Both the position numbers and the translations under genes were made by a program. From an uncultured Mucilaginibacter sp. (GTDB taxonomy: Bacteria > Bacteroidota > Bacteroidia > Sphingobacteriales > Sphingobacteriaceae), in assembly GCA_903891475.1 (NCBI GenBank), contig CAITEP010000027.1, positions 1 to 35,052 on the forward strand: 35,052 nucleotides of DNA, given 5' to 3'. Position 1 is the stretch's first letter. Each line of letters opens with the position of its first letter. Below the pieces are notes generated by a model, which searched no databases, was not told the DNA's origin, and saw only the letters and a list, made by a program, of their open reading frames with translations. Below are positions 16,573-24,139 of the stretch, one piece after another.

Positions 16573-19299
16573 ATGAGGTATTTCAGGATATTTTTTATTG
16601 GGGTATTGTTCATATTAGCTCAGCAATGCGCTACTGCCCAAGATGAAGTAAACGTTTTAAAACAAATTATTGAAAAATCCAATAAGGTATTTACTAACTT
16701 TCCGATTGAAAAAGTTTATTTACATTTTGATAAACCATATTACGCGGTTGGAGATACTATTTGGTTTAAGGCTTATTTAACTTATGCCCTTCACCAACCA
16801 TCCCCAATAAGCAAAATAATTTATATTGATGTTTTGGGCCCAAAAGACACCTTAATGCAATCATTAAAATTAAAAGTAAAAAACAGTGTTGCCTGGGGAT
16901 TTATTCCGATTTCTCAAACAGCATACAAAAAAGGAAATTACAGAGTAATAGCTTATACAAATTGGATGAATAATGCCGGTCCTGATTATTTCTTCAACAA
17001 AAATATAACTATTGGCGATGCTATTAATAGTGAAGTCTCAACACAAATTTCTTTTAAGAGCTCGACTCTAAACCGAATATGGAAAATCTCTTCAGGTATT
17101 TATTTTAAAGACAACGATGGAAACCCATATATTGGAAAAAAAATAAACTGGACAGTCTACAAAGAAGGAGAAGCAATATTTAAAGGTAAGGCTGAAACAG
17201 ATAAAAACGGATTTGCAGATATAAATTTCTTAAACCCGAAAAATATAAGTCTCGACTCTGCGATTTTGATTACTACAATTGAAAACAATAATAGAAAACA
17301 AATACTTAACCAATTTCCACTCAAATCAATCTCAAAATCAAATGATATACAATTTTTTCCGGAAGGAGGACAGCTACTTGTAGGCCTAAGGACTAAAATT
17401 GCTTTTAAAGCTGTAAAGCCTGATGGTTTAGGAATAGATTTAAAAGGTATTGTAACTGACAATGAAAATAATATTGTTTCTGAATTTTCATCATCACATT
17501 TAGGAATGGGTTTTTTTATGTTTGCTCCTGAGGATGGTAAAAGCTACCATGTTAAGGTTACTTTTGCAGATGGTACTATATCAATTCCCGAACTTCCTAA
17601 AATTCAGTCGAACGGAATTAATATTAATATTGATAACAAAGATCCTGATGTATTAGGAGTAAAATTACAAGCAGATCAAACTTTCTTTAATGATTATAAG
17701 GATAAAACATTTTTTATTATTTGTAAGTCAAATGGTGCTGTTTGCTACGCTGCCAAAACAATTCTCTCGTTACAGGCCTATACTTCAAGTATACCTAAAG
17801 ATAAATTCCCGACAGGGATAGTACAGGTAACTTTATTTACATCAGATGGTGAACCAATAAGCGAACGGATTGTTTTTATCAAGCATAATGACTTTTTAAG
17901 TATTGGCATAAACAGTGATCATCCTAATTATATAACCAGACAAAAAGTAAAACTAAATATTACTGCTAAAAATAATAATTTACCGATTGATGGAAATTTT
18001 TCTATGTCGGTAATTGATGGCTCAAAGGTTCATGCTGATGAAAATCAAGAAACTACTATATTTAGCTATTTGCTATTAACTTCTGATATTAAAGGATATA
18101 TTGAAAAACCTAATTATTATTTTATCAATAATGATGAAAAAACGAATTCTGATCTTGATGTTCTGATGCAAACTCAAGGTTTTAGGCGTTTTAATTATGA
18201 TGGAATTTTAAACAATAAATTTCCGGTAATAAATTTTCTAGCAGAGCAAGGAATTGATATTAGCGGTTCCCTTCGTGCTTCAAATGGTTTACCTATTAAC
18301 CATGGTAATATATCTTTATCAATACCTGATAAAAATTATTATAAAACAGTATTTACTGATCCAGATGGTAAATTTAAATTTTCTGATCTTGATTTTCCAG
18401 ACTCTTCAAAAGTTAAAATAAGTGCCAGAAATAATGCACATGCTAGTGATTTAGTAATATCATTAGAAGGAGAACCAGGGCAAAGGATTGGTTTAAATTA
18501 CAATTCGCCCGATGAAATATTAAATATAGACAGTGTATTAAGTGCTTACTTAAAAAACAGTAAATTACAATTTAATAACAGTCATGTTTTAAAGGAAGTT
18601 GTAATTAGAGATAAAAGGATTGAAAATAAAGTAAGCCATAGAGATTATAGCTCTCTTAATAGTTTATCCGGTGAAGCTGATCACTTAATTGATGGAAATG
18701 CTTTAAAAAATTGTAACTCTGTGTTGGAATGTTTAAAATCCATGGCTATGGGTATGATTTTTGATGACAATAATTTTTACGTTTACAGAGATTATTCGAA
18801 TGGAAAAAAAACACCAGTTCAAGTTTTTATAAAAGGTATGCCAGTTGATGTTGTTACCTTAGCCAGTTTAAATGCAAATGAGATTGAATCCGTTGAGATT
18901 TTTTTAAAAGACCAACTAGGGTTAGTTAATAGTGCTTATGGCACTAATGGTGTAATTTCAGTAAATATGAAAGTTGCACCCGTTGGAGAAAAATTAACTT
19001 TACAACAATTGCGTGATATTTTACCACAAAAAAATGAACTTACCTTAGCCCCAAAAGGATATCCACCAGTTAAAGTTTTTTATATGCCTCGATATGAAGG
19101 GCCAAGAGTAAACCAAACTAATAAATTTGACACCAGAAGTACTATTTATTGGAATCCAAATATTGAAATCGATAAAACCGGAACTACAGCAATTGAGTTT
19201 TTTAATGCTGATACTAAAGGAACTTATAAGGTAATTATTGAAGGAATTGATAAGGATGGGGATTTAGGTAGGTTTGTTTATACATTTAATGTTAACTAA
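16573..19299 (+). CDS. Large exported MG2-like / carboxypeptidase-regulatory / TonB-plug protein
   Basis: A 908-residue surface or periplasmic protein common in Bacteroidota, function unknown. A signal peptide ends near residue 22. The block KVYLHFDKPYYAVGDTIWFKAYL at 47-69 opens an MG2-like macroglobulin domain. A carboxypeptidase-regulatory-like beta-sandwich lies at about 561-625 (DISGSL, then DPDGKFKFSDL). About residues 672-800 resemble a TonB-dependent receptor plug (NCNSVLECL, PVQVFIKGMPV, AYGTNGVISVNMK), but no barrel follows; the protein ends about 110 residues later with a short beta-sandwich (TTAIEFFNADTKGTYKVIIEG). So it has a receptor plug with no pore. It is transcribed alone, with a 7-bp inverted repeat just upstream and a lone moaD 32 nt downstream. 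Confidence 0.8.
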   Translation: MRYFRIFFIGVLFILAQQCATAQDEVNVLKQIIEKSNKVFTNFPIEKVYLHFDKPYYAVGDTIWFKAYLTYALHQPSPISKIIYIDVLGPKDTLMQSLKLKVKNSVAWGFIPISQTAYKKGNYRVIAYTNWMNNAGPDYFFNKNITIGDAINSEVSTQISFKSSTLNRIWKISSGIYFKDNDGNPYIGKKINWTVYKEGEAIFKGKAETDKNGFADINFLNPKNISLDSAILITTIENNNRKQILNQFPLKSISKSNDIQFFPEGGQLLVGLRTKIAFKAVKPDGLGIDLKGIVTDNENNIVSEFSSSHLGMGFFMFAPEDGKSYHVKVTFADGTISIPELPKIQSNGININIDNKDPDVLGVKLQADQTFFNDYKDKTFFIICKSNGAVCYAAKTILSLQAYTSSIPKDKFPTGIVQVTLFTSDGEPISERIVFIKHNDFLSIGINSDHPNYITRQKVKLNITAKNNNLPIDGNFSMSVIDGSKVHADENQETTIFSYLLLTSDIKGYIEKPNYYFINNDEKTNSDLDVLMQTQGFRRFNYDGILNNKFPVINFLAEQGIDISGSLRASNGLPINHGNISLSIPDKNYYKTVFTDPDGKFKFSDLDFPDSSKVKISARNNAHASDLVISLEGEPGQRIGLNYNSPDEILNIDSVLSAYLKNSKLQFNNSHVLKEVVIRDKRIENKVSHRDYSSLNSLSGEADHLIDGNALKNCNSVLECLKSMAMGMIFDDNNFYVYRDYSNGKKTPVQVFIKGMPVDVVTLASLNANEIESVEIFLKDQLGLVNSAYGTNGVISVNMKVAPVGEKLTLQQLRDILPQKNELTLAPKGYPPVKVFYMPRYEGPRVNQTNKFDTRSTIYWNPNIEIDKTGTTAIEFFNADTKGTYKVIIEGIDKDGDLGRFVYTFNVN

Positions 19300-19318
19300 A
19301 GCATACTATTTTATAATC

Positions 19319-19325
19319 GGAGGGG
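19319..19325 (+). promoter_or_regulatory. Strong Shine-Dalgarno before the TTG start of moaD
   Basis: GGAGGGG stands 6 nt before the TTG at 19332. Most genes in this window have no visible Shine-Dalgarno, so this one is notable and supports the TTG start. Confidence 0.65.
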
Positions 19326-19331
19326 AATTCA

Positions 19332-19574
19332 TTGAAAATTAAAATTTTGGCTTTTGGCATTGCAAGAGATTTTTTTAAATCAAACTCAATCTATATTGAA
19401 TTGAAAAAAAATGACACAATTACCATTTTAAAATATCAACTTGAAAAACAATTCCCACAATTATTACAGCTCAAATCATACCTAATAGCCGTTAATAATG
19501 AATACGCTCAACCTAATCACTGCATTAAGGAAGAGGATGAAATAGCCATCATACCACCTGTAAGTGGCGGATAA
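19332..19574 (+). CDS. moaD: Molybdopterin synthase sulfur carrier (MoaD-like)
   Basis: MoaD is the ubiquitin-like sulfur donor of molybdopterin synthase: its C-terminal Gly-Gly is adenylated and thiocarboxylated. The 80 residues start at TTG 19332 (supported by GGAGGGG) and end IPPVSGG, the diagnostic tail. The MoaD fold is seen in KILAFGIARDF and YLIAVNNEYA. The ThiS branch is less likely because of the length, the pre-C-terminal DEIAIIPPVSGG and the IAVNNE block. It sits 32 nt after the MG2/plug gene, and no other moa gene or molybdoenzyme is in the window. Whether it is cotranscribed with the plug gene is not clear. Confidence 0.9.
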   Translation: MKIKILAFGIARDFFKSNSIYIELKKNDTITILKYQLEKQFPQLLQLKSYLIAVNNEYAQPNHCIKEEDEIAIIPPVSGG

Positions 19575-19950
19575 TTGCTATTGTTACTTCATAATTCTAC
19601 AATTTCGTAAACATCTTATTTTAAATACAAGTAGTTTTTCAATAATTACTTAAATTAGTATTCATTTTTATTAATTTAAGTAATTATAAAAACTAAAAAT
19701 ACTTCAAAATAATTCAATTCAAATAAATTACCTTCATTAGGATTAGATTTTCCAATAAAAGAGCATAAAAATATAACAAAGGTCATTTTTTAGCGATTTT
19801 TTTAAAGAAATGATGTTTTTTAAAAAATATTTGAAATTTTTTTAACAAAACATGATGAATTTTATAAAAATAAATTAAATTCGCCTCAATATTTTATTAA
19901 ACAGTTTCAAAACTAGCTAACAGAACCAAATTTTATAAAAACGATAGACA
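19575..19950. other. 376-nt gene-free region upstream of glutamine synthetase
   Basis: Holds a 16-bp AT-rich hairpin (arms 19642-19657 and 19672-19687), several A/T tracts at about 19795-19845 that could bend DNA, and TAAATTCG at 19876-19883, one base from the -7 consensus. No sigma-54 site (TGGC-N8-TGC), small RNA or gene of support was seen. Confidence 0.55.
19642..19687. repeat. 16-bp inverted repeat in the glnA upstream region
   Basis: ATAATTACTTAAATTA and TAATTTAAGTAATTAT pair perfectly over 16 bp with a 14-nt loop. Only one GC pair is present and no T-run follows. It may end moaD transcription or act in glutamine-synthetase control. Confidence 0.55.
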
Positions 19951-20961
19951 ATGGCAACTAAATTAGAGTACCTTTGGCTTGATGGTTACAAACCAACACA
20001 AAGCCTGCGTAGTAAAACAAAAATTGAAAAAAATTTCAGTGGTAAATTGGAAGATTGTCCAAATTGGAGCTTTGATGGTTCTTCAACCGAGCAGGCACCA
20101 GGTGGTTCATCTGATTGTATTTTAAAACCAGTTTTTATTTGTAAAGATCCAGGAAGAATTGACGCGTACCTAGTAATGTGCGAAGTACTTGACTCAACTG
20201 GAAAACCACACGAATCAAACGGACGTTCATTAATTCAAGACGACGATAATGATTTTTGGTTTGGTTTTGAACAAGAATATTTTTTATGGGATGTAGAAAA
20301 TGATAAACCACTAGGTTTCCCAGCAGGTGGTTATCCAGGTCCACAAGGCCCTTATTACTGCTCTGTTGGTGCTAAAAATGCTTTTGGTCGCGATATCATC
20401 GAAGAACACCTTGACCTTTGTTTAGAAGCAGGTTTAAACGTAGAAGGTATCAATGCAGAGGTTGCAGCCGGACAATGGGAATTCCAAATTTTCGCGAAAG
20501 GTGCTAAAGAAGCTGGTGACCAAATATGGGTTGCACGTTATTTATTAGAAAGAGTTGGCGAAGCTCATGGTGTTTCCATTAATTGGCATTGTAAACCTTT
20601 GGGTGCATTAGACTGGAACGGTTCTGGTATGCACGCTAACTTCTCAAATACAACGTTGAGGACTTGCGGAAGTAAAGAAACTTATACCAAAATTTTAGAA
20701 GCGTTCCGCCCTGTTGTTGATGAGTGTATCGCGGTGTATGGTGCTGATAACCACTTACGCTTAACAGGTAAACATGAAACAGCTTCAATTCATGATTATA
20801 GCTATGGCGTTTCTGACCGTGGTGCATCTATTCGCATTCCATTATATACTGTACAACACGACTGGAAAGGTTATCTAGAAGATCGTCGCCCTAACTCAGC
20901 AGCCGATCCATATAAAGTTGCAGCAGTAATAATAAAAACTGTAAAATCAGCTAAAATTTAA
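19951..20961 (+). CDS. Glutamine synthetase, GSII type
   Basis: Makes glutamine from glutamate, ammonia and ATP, the main route of ammonia assimilation. The 336-residue protein is the short eukaryote-like GSII class, not the about 470-residue GSI or about 700-residue GSIII. Motifs are WSFDGSSTEQAPGGSSD (the DGSS latch) near 39-55, FEQEYFL (metal-binding glutamates), AEVAAGQWEFQ, WHCKPLGALDWNGSGMHAN with the catalytic-site His, and DRGASIRIP. It has a long regulatory upstream region and a strong terminator after it, so it is a stand-alone unit. A second GS-family gene of a different class lies 0.6 kb downstream. Confidence 0.96.
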   Translation: MATKLEYLWLDGYKPTQSLRSKTKIEKNFSGKLEDCPNWSFDGSSTEQAPGGSSDCILKPVFICKDPGRIDAYLVMCEVLDSTGKPHESNGRSLIQDDDNDFWFGFEQEYFLWDVENDKPLGFPAGGYPGPQGPYYCSVGAKNAFGRDIIEEHLDLCLEAGLNVEGINAEVAAGQWEFQIFAKGAKEAGDQIWVARYLLERVGEAHGVSINWHCKPLGALDWNGSGMHANFSNTTLRTCGSKETYTKILEAFRPVVDECIAVYGADNHLRLTGKHETASIHDYSYGVSDRGASIRIPLYTVQHDWKGYLEDRRPNSAADPYKVAAVIIKTVKSAKI

Positions 20962-20987
20962 TTTCCTAACTAACTAAATATGTTCTC

Positions 20988-21018
20988 AAATCCCTGGCTC
21001 TTTTAGCTGGGGATTTTT
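20988..21018 (+). terminator. Terminator of glutamine synthetase
   Basis: AAATCCC (20988-20994) pairs with GGGATTT (21010-21016), with a further GGCT/AGCT pairing inside, followed by TTTTTTT. It lies 27 nt after the stop codon and fits intrinsic termination on the plus strand. Confidence 0.82.
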
Positions 21019-21039
21019 TTGTCTAAAAAATAAATGAAC

Positions 21040-21441
21040 TCATTTACAGTAAATTCCCGATTCAATTCTTTCATAACCTTTTAAGCGTAAATTATAAAGG
21101 TAAACCCAGCATAATAATGCCTTATCATGCTGGTATACTTGAACGAGTTTTCTGATAAACAAATTTGGTTGAGGCTGATCATACCCAAAACCCTCATAAT
21201 CATCTAATATCTTTATTACATTTTCGAAGTCCTCCAGTTTAAAAATCTTTCCAAAAACCCAGTGGTCATCATCAACTGTTTCAATTGCTCCCGGATATTG
21301 GCCAAGATCAAATAACAAACCCTTTAATTTACCCACTCCTACCAATTCACACTTTTTTTGAAGATAGTTTCCAAACTCATTTTGTTGCTTTAGTAGGGTG
21401 CCATAAACAAATAAATATGGGCTATTCATATAGTTATCCAT
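21040..21441 (-). CDS. AIG2-like gamma-glutamyl(amine) cyclotransferase
   Basis: Family members release a gamma-glutamyl group as 5-oxoproline, from gamma-glutamyl amino acids, peptides or amines. The 133-residue protein has the signature YGTL at 13-16, YPG at 49-51 and the glutamate Glu83 in DDYEGF, the expected catalytic acid/base, plus VYLYN at 113-117. So the active site looks complete. The single-domain AIG2 branch includes gamma-glutamylamine cyclotransferase and BtrG-like deprotecting enzymes. It is convergent with GSII and divergent from the GS-like gene, with clean -7 boxes facing each way in the 113-nt gap. That arrangement suggests a shared role. The substrate is inferred, not proved. 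Confidence 0.85.
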   Translation of the reverse strand: MDNYMNSPYLFVYGTLLKQQNEFGNYLQKKCELVGVGKLKGLLFDLGQYPGAIETVDDDHWVFGKIFKLEDFENVIKILDDYEGFGYDQPQPNLFIRKLVQVYQHDKALLCWVYLYNLRLKGYERIESGIYCK

Positions 21442-21451
21442 GTATTTATTG

Positions 21452-21459
21452 CAAAATTA
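21452..21459 (-). promoter_or_regulatory. Minus-strand -7 box for the cyclotransferase
   Basis: The minus strand reads TAATTTTG, a full match to TAnnTTTG, ending 10 nt before the ATG. The leader would be very short. No TTG is seen at 19 nt. Confidence 0.4.
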
Positions 21460-21507
21460 ATTGTTAAAAAGCATAATTTGATTTAAGGTTTTTGTAACGT
21501 GTTTATA

Positions 21508-21515
21508 TAATTTTG
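21508..21515 (+). promoter_or_regulatory. Plus-strand -7 box for the GS-like gene
   Basis: TAATTTTG, identical to the box facing the other way, lies 39 nt before the ATG at 21555. A TTTG is 13 nt upstream, shorter than the usual spacing. Confidence 0.45.
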
Positions 21516-21554
21516 CCAGTATTTACTTTTCTTGATTAACTTGCCGACCAAATT

Positions 21555-22925
21555 ATGCAACATTTTATGAATGCAGAACAAATAAAAGCCTACCTTGAGG
21601 AAAATAATATAAAAAAAATAAAATTCGCTTTTGCCGATATTGATGGGATTTTGCGTGGAAAAGTAATACATTATAAGAAATTTTTGGATGGACTTGAAAA
21701 TGGCTATGGCTTTTGCGACGTTGTTTTTGGCTGGGATAGTGCAGACCAGTGTTACGATAATGTTAAGTTAACCGGTTGGCATACAGGCTACCCCGACCAA
21801 CAAGCAATAATTGACCTGTCTACTTTTCGCACAATTCCATGGAATGAAAATATACCTTTCTTTTTGGCCGATTTTAGTAAGAGCAATGGTACAAGTTTAG
21901 CAGCTTGTTCACGTAGCTTATTAAAAAAAATTGCTGCTGAATGCCATGAAATGGGTTTCCATCCCGAATTTGCCCAAGAGTTTGAATGGTTCAATTTTAA
22001 GGAAACACCTAAAACATTACAGGATAAAGACTTTAACAACTTAGAACCATTAACACCTGGGATGTTTGGCTATTCAATCCTTAGAACTTCAGAAAATAGT
22101 GATTTCTATAATGACTTGTATAATTTACTTTTTGAATTTAATGTACCGTTAGAAGGATTGCATACCGAAACCGGGCCTGGAGTTTATGAAGCAGCAATTT
22201 TACATGATCAGGTGTTAGCAGCTGCCGATAAAGCGGTATTATTTAAAACTGCTGTAAAAGAAATTGCCTACAAGCATGGTATAATAGCCAGCTTTATGGC
22301 CAAATGGAATCAAAGCTTACCAGGCTGTAGCGGACATATACACCAAAGTTTATGGGATATTGATAAAAAAGAAAACCTTTTTTATAGCGCAGTGGATGAA
22401 AACAATATGAGCGAATTGCACAAACATTATTTGGCTGGGCAATTACACTGTCTACCTCATCTGCTCCCAATGTATGCGCCAACCATAAATAGTTATAAGA
22501 GGCTTGTAGAAGGTGCGTGGGCACCAACTACTATTACTTGGGGAATTGATAATCGTACTACCGCATTCAGGGTTCTGCATCCATCTAAAGGGTACACCAG
22601 GTTGGAAACCCGAATACCTGGATCTGATTCCAATCCCTATTTAGCAATGGCTGCCGCATTGGCCTCGGGTTTATATGGCATAAAAAATAAATTAACCCTA
22701 GATATCCCAAAAACAATTGGGAATGGGTATCAAAATAAAGAAAATGGTGTGTTGGCGGGAAACTTATTAGAGGCAACTAACGCGATGAAAAATTCAAATC
22801 TTGCTATTGAATTGTTTGGCAATGATTTTGTGGAGCACTTTTCAGAAACCAGGTTATGGGAATGCAAACAATATGCTAAAGCAGTTACCGATTGGGAATT
22901 GAAAAGGTATTTTGAAATTATTTAA
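21555..22925 (+). CDS. GS-like gamma-glutamyl ligase (gamma-glutamylamine synthetase type)
   Basis: Probably joins the gamma-carboxyl of glutamate to an amine using ATP, as in PuuA and related enzymes. The 456-residue protein keeps the glutamine-synthetase fold and metal/ATP residues: EFE (Glu142, Glu144), Glu205 in TETGPG, Glu212, GHIH with His261, NSYKR at 312-316, NRTTAFR (Arg334, Arg339) and RLETR (Glu351, Arg353). The glutamate that helps bind ammonium in true GSI (in the GYEAP motif) is replaced by Trp322 in GAWAP, as in amine-using relatives, so ammonia is an unlikely substrate. Start: ATG at 21555 or 21567. It opens a three-gene run with a kinase-like and a HAD gene (gaps of 70 and 34 nt). 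Which amine is used is unknown. Confidence 0.85.
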   Translation: MQHFMNAEQIKAYLEENNIKKIKFAFADIDGILRGKVIHYKKFLDGLENGYGFCDVVFGWDSADQCYDNVKLTGWHTGYPDQQAIIDLSTFRTIPWNENIPFFLADFSKSNGTSLAACSRSLLKKIAAECHEMGFHPEFAQEFEWFNFKETPKTLQDKDFNNLEPLTPGMFGYSILRTSENSDFYNDLYNLLFEFNVPLEGLHTETGPGVYEAAILHDQVLAAADKAVLFKTAVKEIAYKHGIIASFMAKWNQSLPGCSGHIHQSLWDIDKKENLFYSAVDENNMSELHKHYLAGQLHCLPHLLPMYAPTINSYKRLVEGAWAPTTITWGIDNRTTAFRVLHPSKGYTRLETRIPGSDSNPYLAMAAALASGLYGIKNKLTLDIPKTIGNGYQNKENGVLAGNLLEATNAMKNSNLAIELFGNDFVEHFSETRLWECKQYAKAVTDWELKRYFEII

Positions 22926-22995
22926 TTGTTGTCAAAATACAGGTACAATAATCTTGATAAATAATGCTGCTCTCCCTTTTGTAAATAAAAATATT

Positions 22996-24105
22996 ATGCT
23001 CAAAGAATTAACTATTGAACCAGGATTACTAATAGCTGCAGAGCTTAAAGAATCGGTTCCAATCAATAAACTTTACACTACCATTATAAAAAAGGCATGG
23101 GAAGGCTATGACCAATCTAAGGTAATAAGAGAGATAGAGGATATTAGTGCCATGGTTTCAACAAACCATGTATTCAGAATTACTTTTGAGGATGATGATA
23201 TTATCATCGCCAAATTATCCCAATTTGGCGCGTTTGAATCATTCAAGGAAGACCATAGAATAATCCACTCGCTATCCAATAATTTATTATATCCTTTCGA
23301 AAACTTGTTGGCTAAATCTTTATTAAAAAATAATAGAGTTTATGTTTATAGGTATAAGCATGGTAAAACAGATGCTTGGGTAGTATTCTATAATCCAACG
23401 CGTATTTTAAATCGTTTACCAAACAGATTAGAGGATTATCACATAAAAAAACTTGGCCAACAAATTGGTAAATTTCATAAAGCTTGTTCAAGGGTAAAAA
23501 ACGTATTGCCAAAATCATCTAAAACTTTGCGTACCGACATTTATGCTCTGCAAACGCAATTAGAAGTAAACGAAAAAAATTTTGGCACGGCCATGCAAGT
23601 TGATTTTTTGAAATATCATTGCGATTTATTCCTAAAAAATAGATCGAACTACAATATGAAATCGTTTGAAATTATTCCGGTTTTTATTGATTGGAATATT
23701 GGGAATTTCTCGGTCACTAAAAATCAAGAACTTTACTCACGCTGGGATTATGACTGGTTTAGAATGAGTTACAGAGTACTTGATTTTTATTTTTTTAGTC
23801 GAGTAGTATCCGACATTGGCGATAAAACGGTTTTCAGTTATTACATCAATACCATGATGGAGGATAGGTTTATTATATTTTTAAAAGAATATCATAAAGT
23901 AAATCCATTAACTGCCGATGAAATCAGATTTCTAAAAGAAGCTTATCGATTTTTCATATTAAACTATGTAATTAAGGATGGTAAATACTTTTTTAATGAA
24001 CAATACGCCAAAAAATTACAAGCCGAAGCATTTGAAATATACCTGCCATCGGTTGATAGGGATTTTGATGCCGAACTTATTATAGAAGAATTAAAAATAA
24101 AGTAA
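22996..24105 (+). CDS. Phosphotransferase, APH/choline-kinase-like
   Basis: A small-molecule kinase-like protein of unknown substrate. From the ATG at 22996 (MLKELTIEPG; upstream frame to 22912 is continuation without an obvious start) it is 369 residues. The kinase pattern is visible: Lys73 in IIIAKLS as nucleotide lysine, a following acidic helix, FIDWNIGNF at 230-238 giving the D-x4-N of the catalytic loop (Asp232, Asn237), and RWDYDW at 249-254 for the metal aspartates (Asp251, Asp253). The residue before the catalytic Asp is Ile, not the usual His-Gly. It therefore looks active but diverged. It sits 70 nt after the GS-like gene and 34 nt before the HAD gene, an operon-like run. Confidence 0.72.
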   Translation: MLKELTIEPGLLIAAELKESVPINKLYTTIIKKAWEGYDQSKVIREIEDISAMVSTNHVFRITFEDDDIIIAKLSQFGAFESFKEDHRIIHSLSNNLLYPFENLLAKSLLKNNRVYVYRYKHGKTDAWVVFYNPTRILNRLPNRLEDYHIKKLGQQIGKFHKACSRVKNVLPKSSKTLRTDIYALQTQLEVNEKNFGTAMQVDFLKYHCDLFLKNRSNYNMKSFEIIPVFIDWNIGNFSVTKNQELYSRWDYDWFRMSYRVLDFYFFSRVVSDIGDKTVFSYYINTMMEDRFIIFLKEYHKVNPLTADEIRFLKEAYRFFILNYVIKDGKYFFNEQYAKKLQAEAFEIYLPSVDRDFDAELIIEELKIK

Positions 24106-24139
24106 ACTTTTTTAGGATGCCCTTATTTTCAAAAATACC

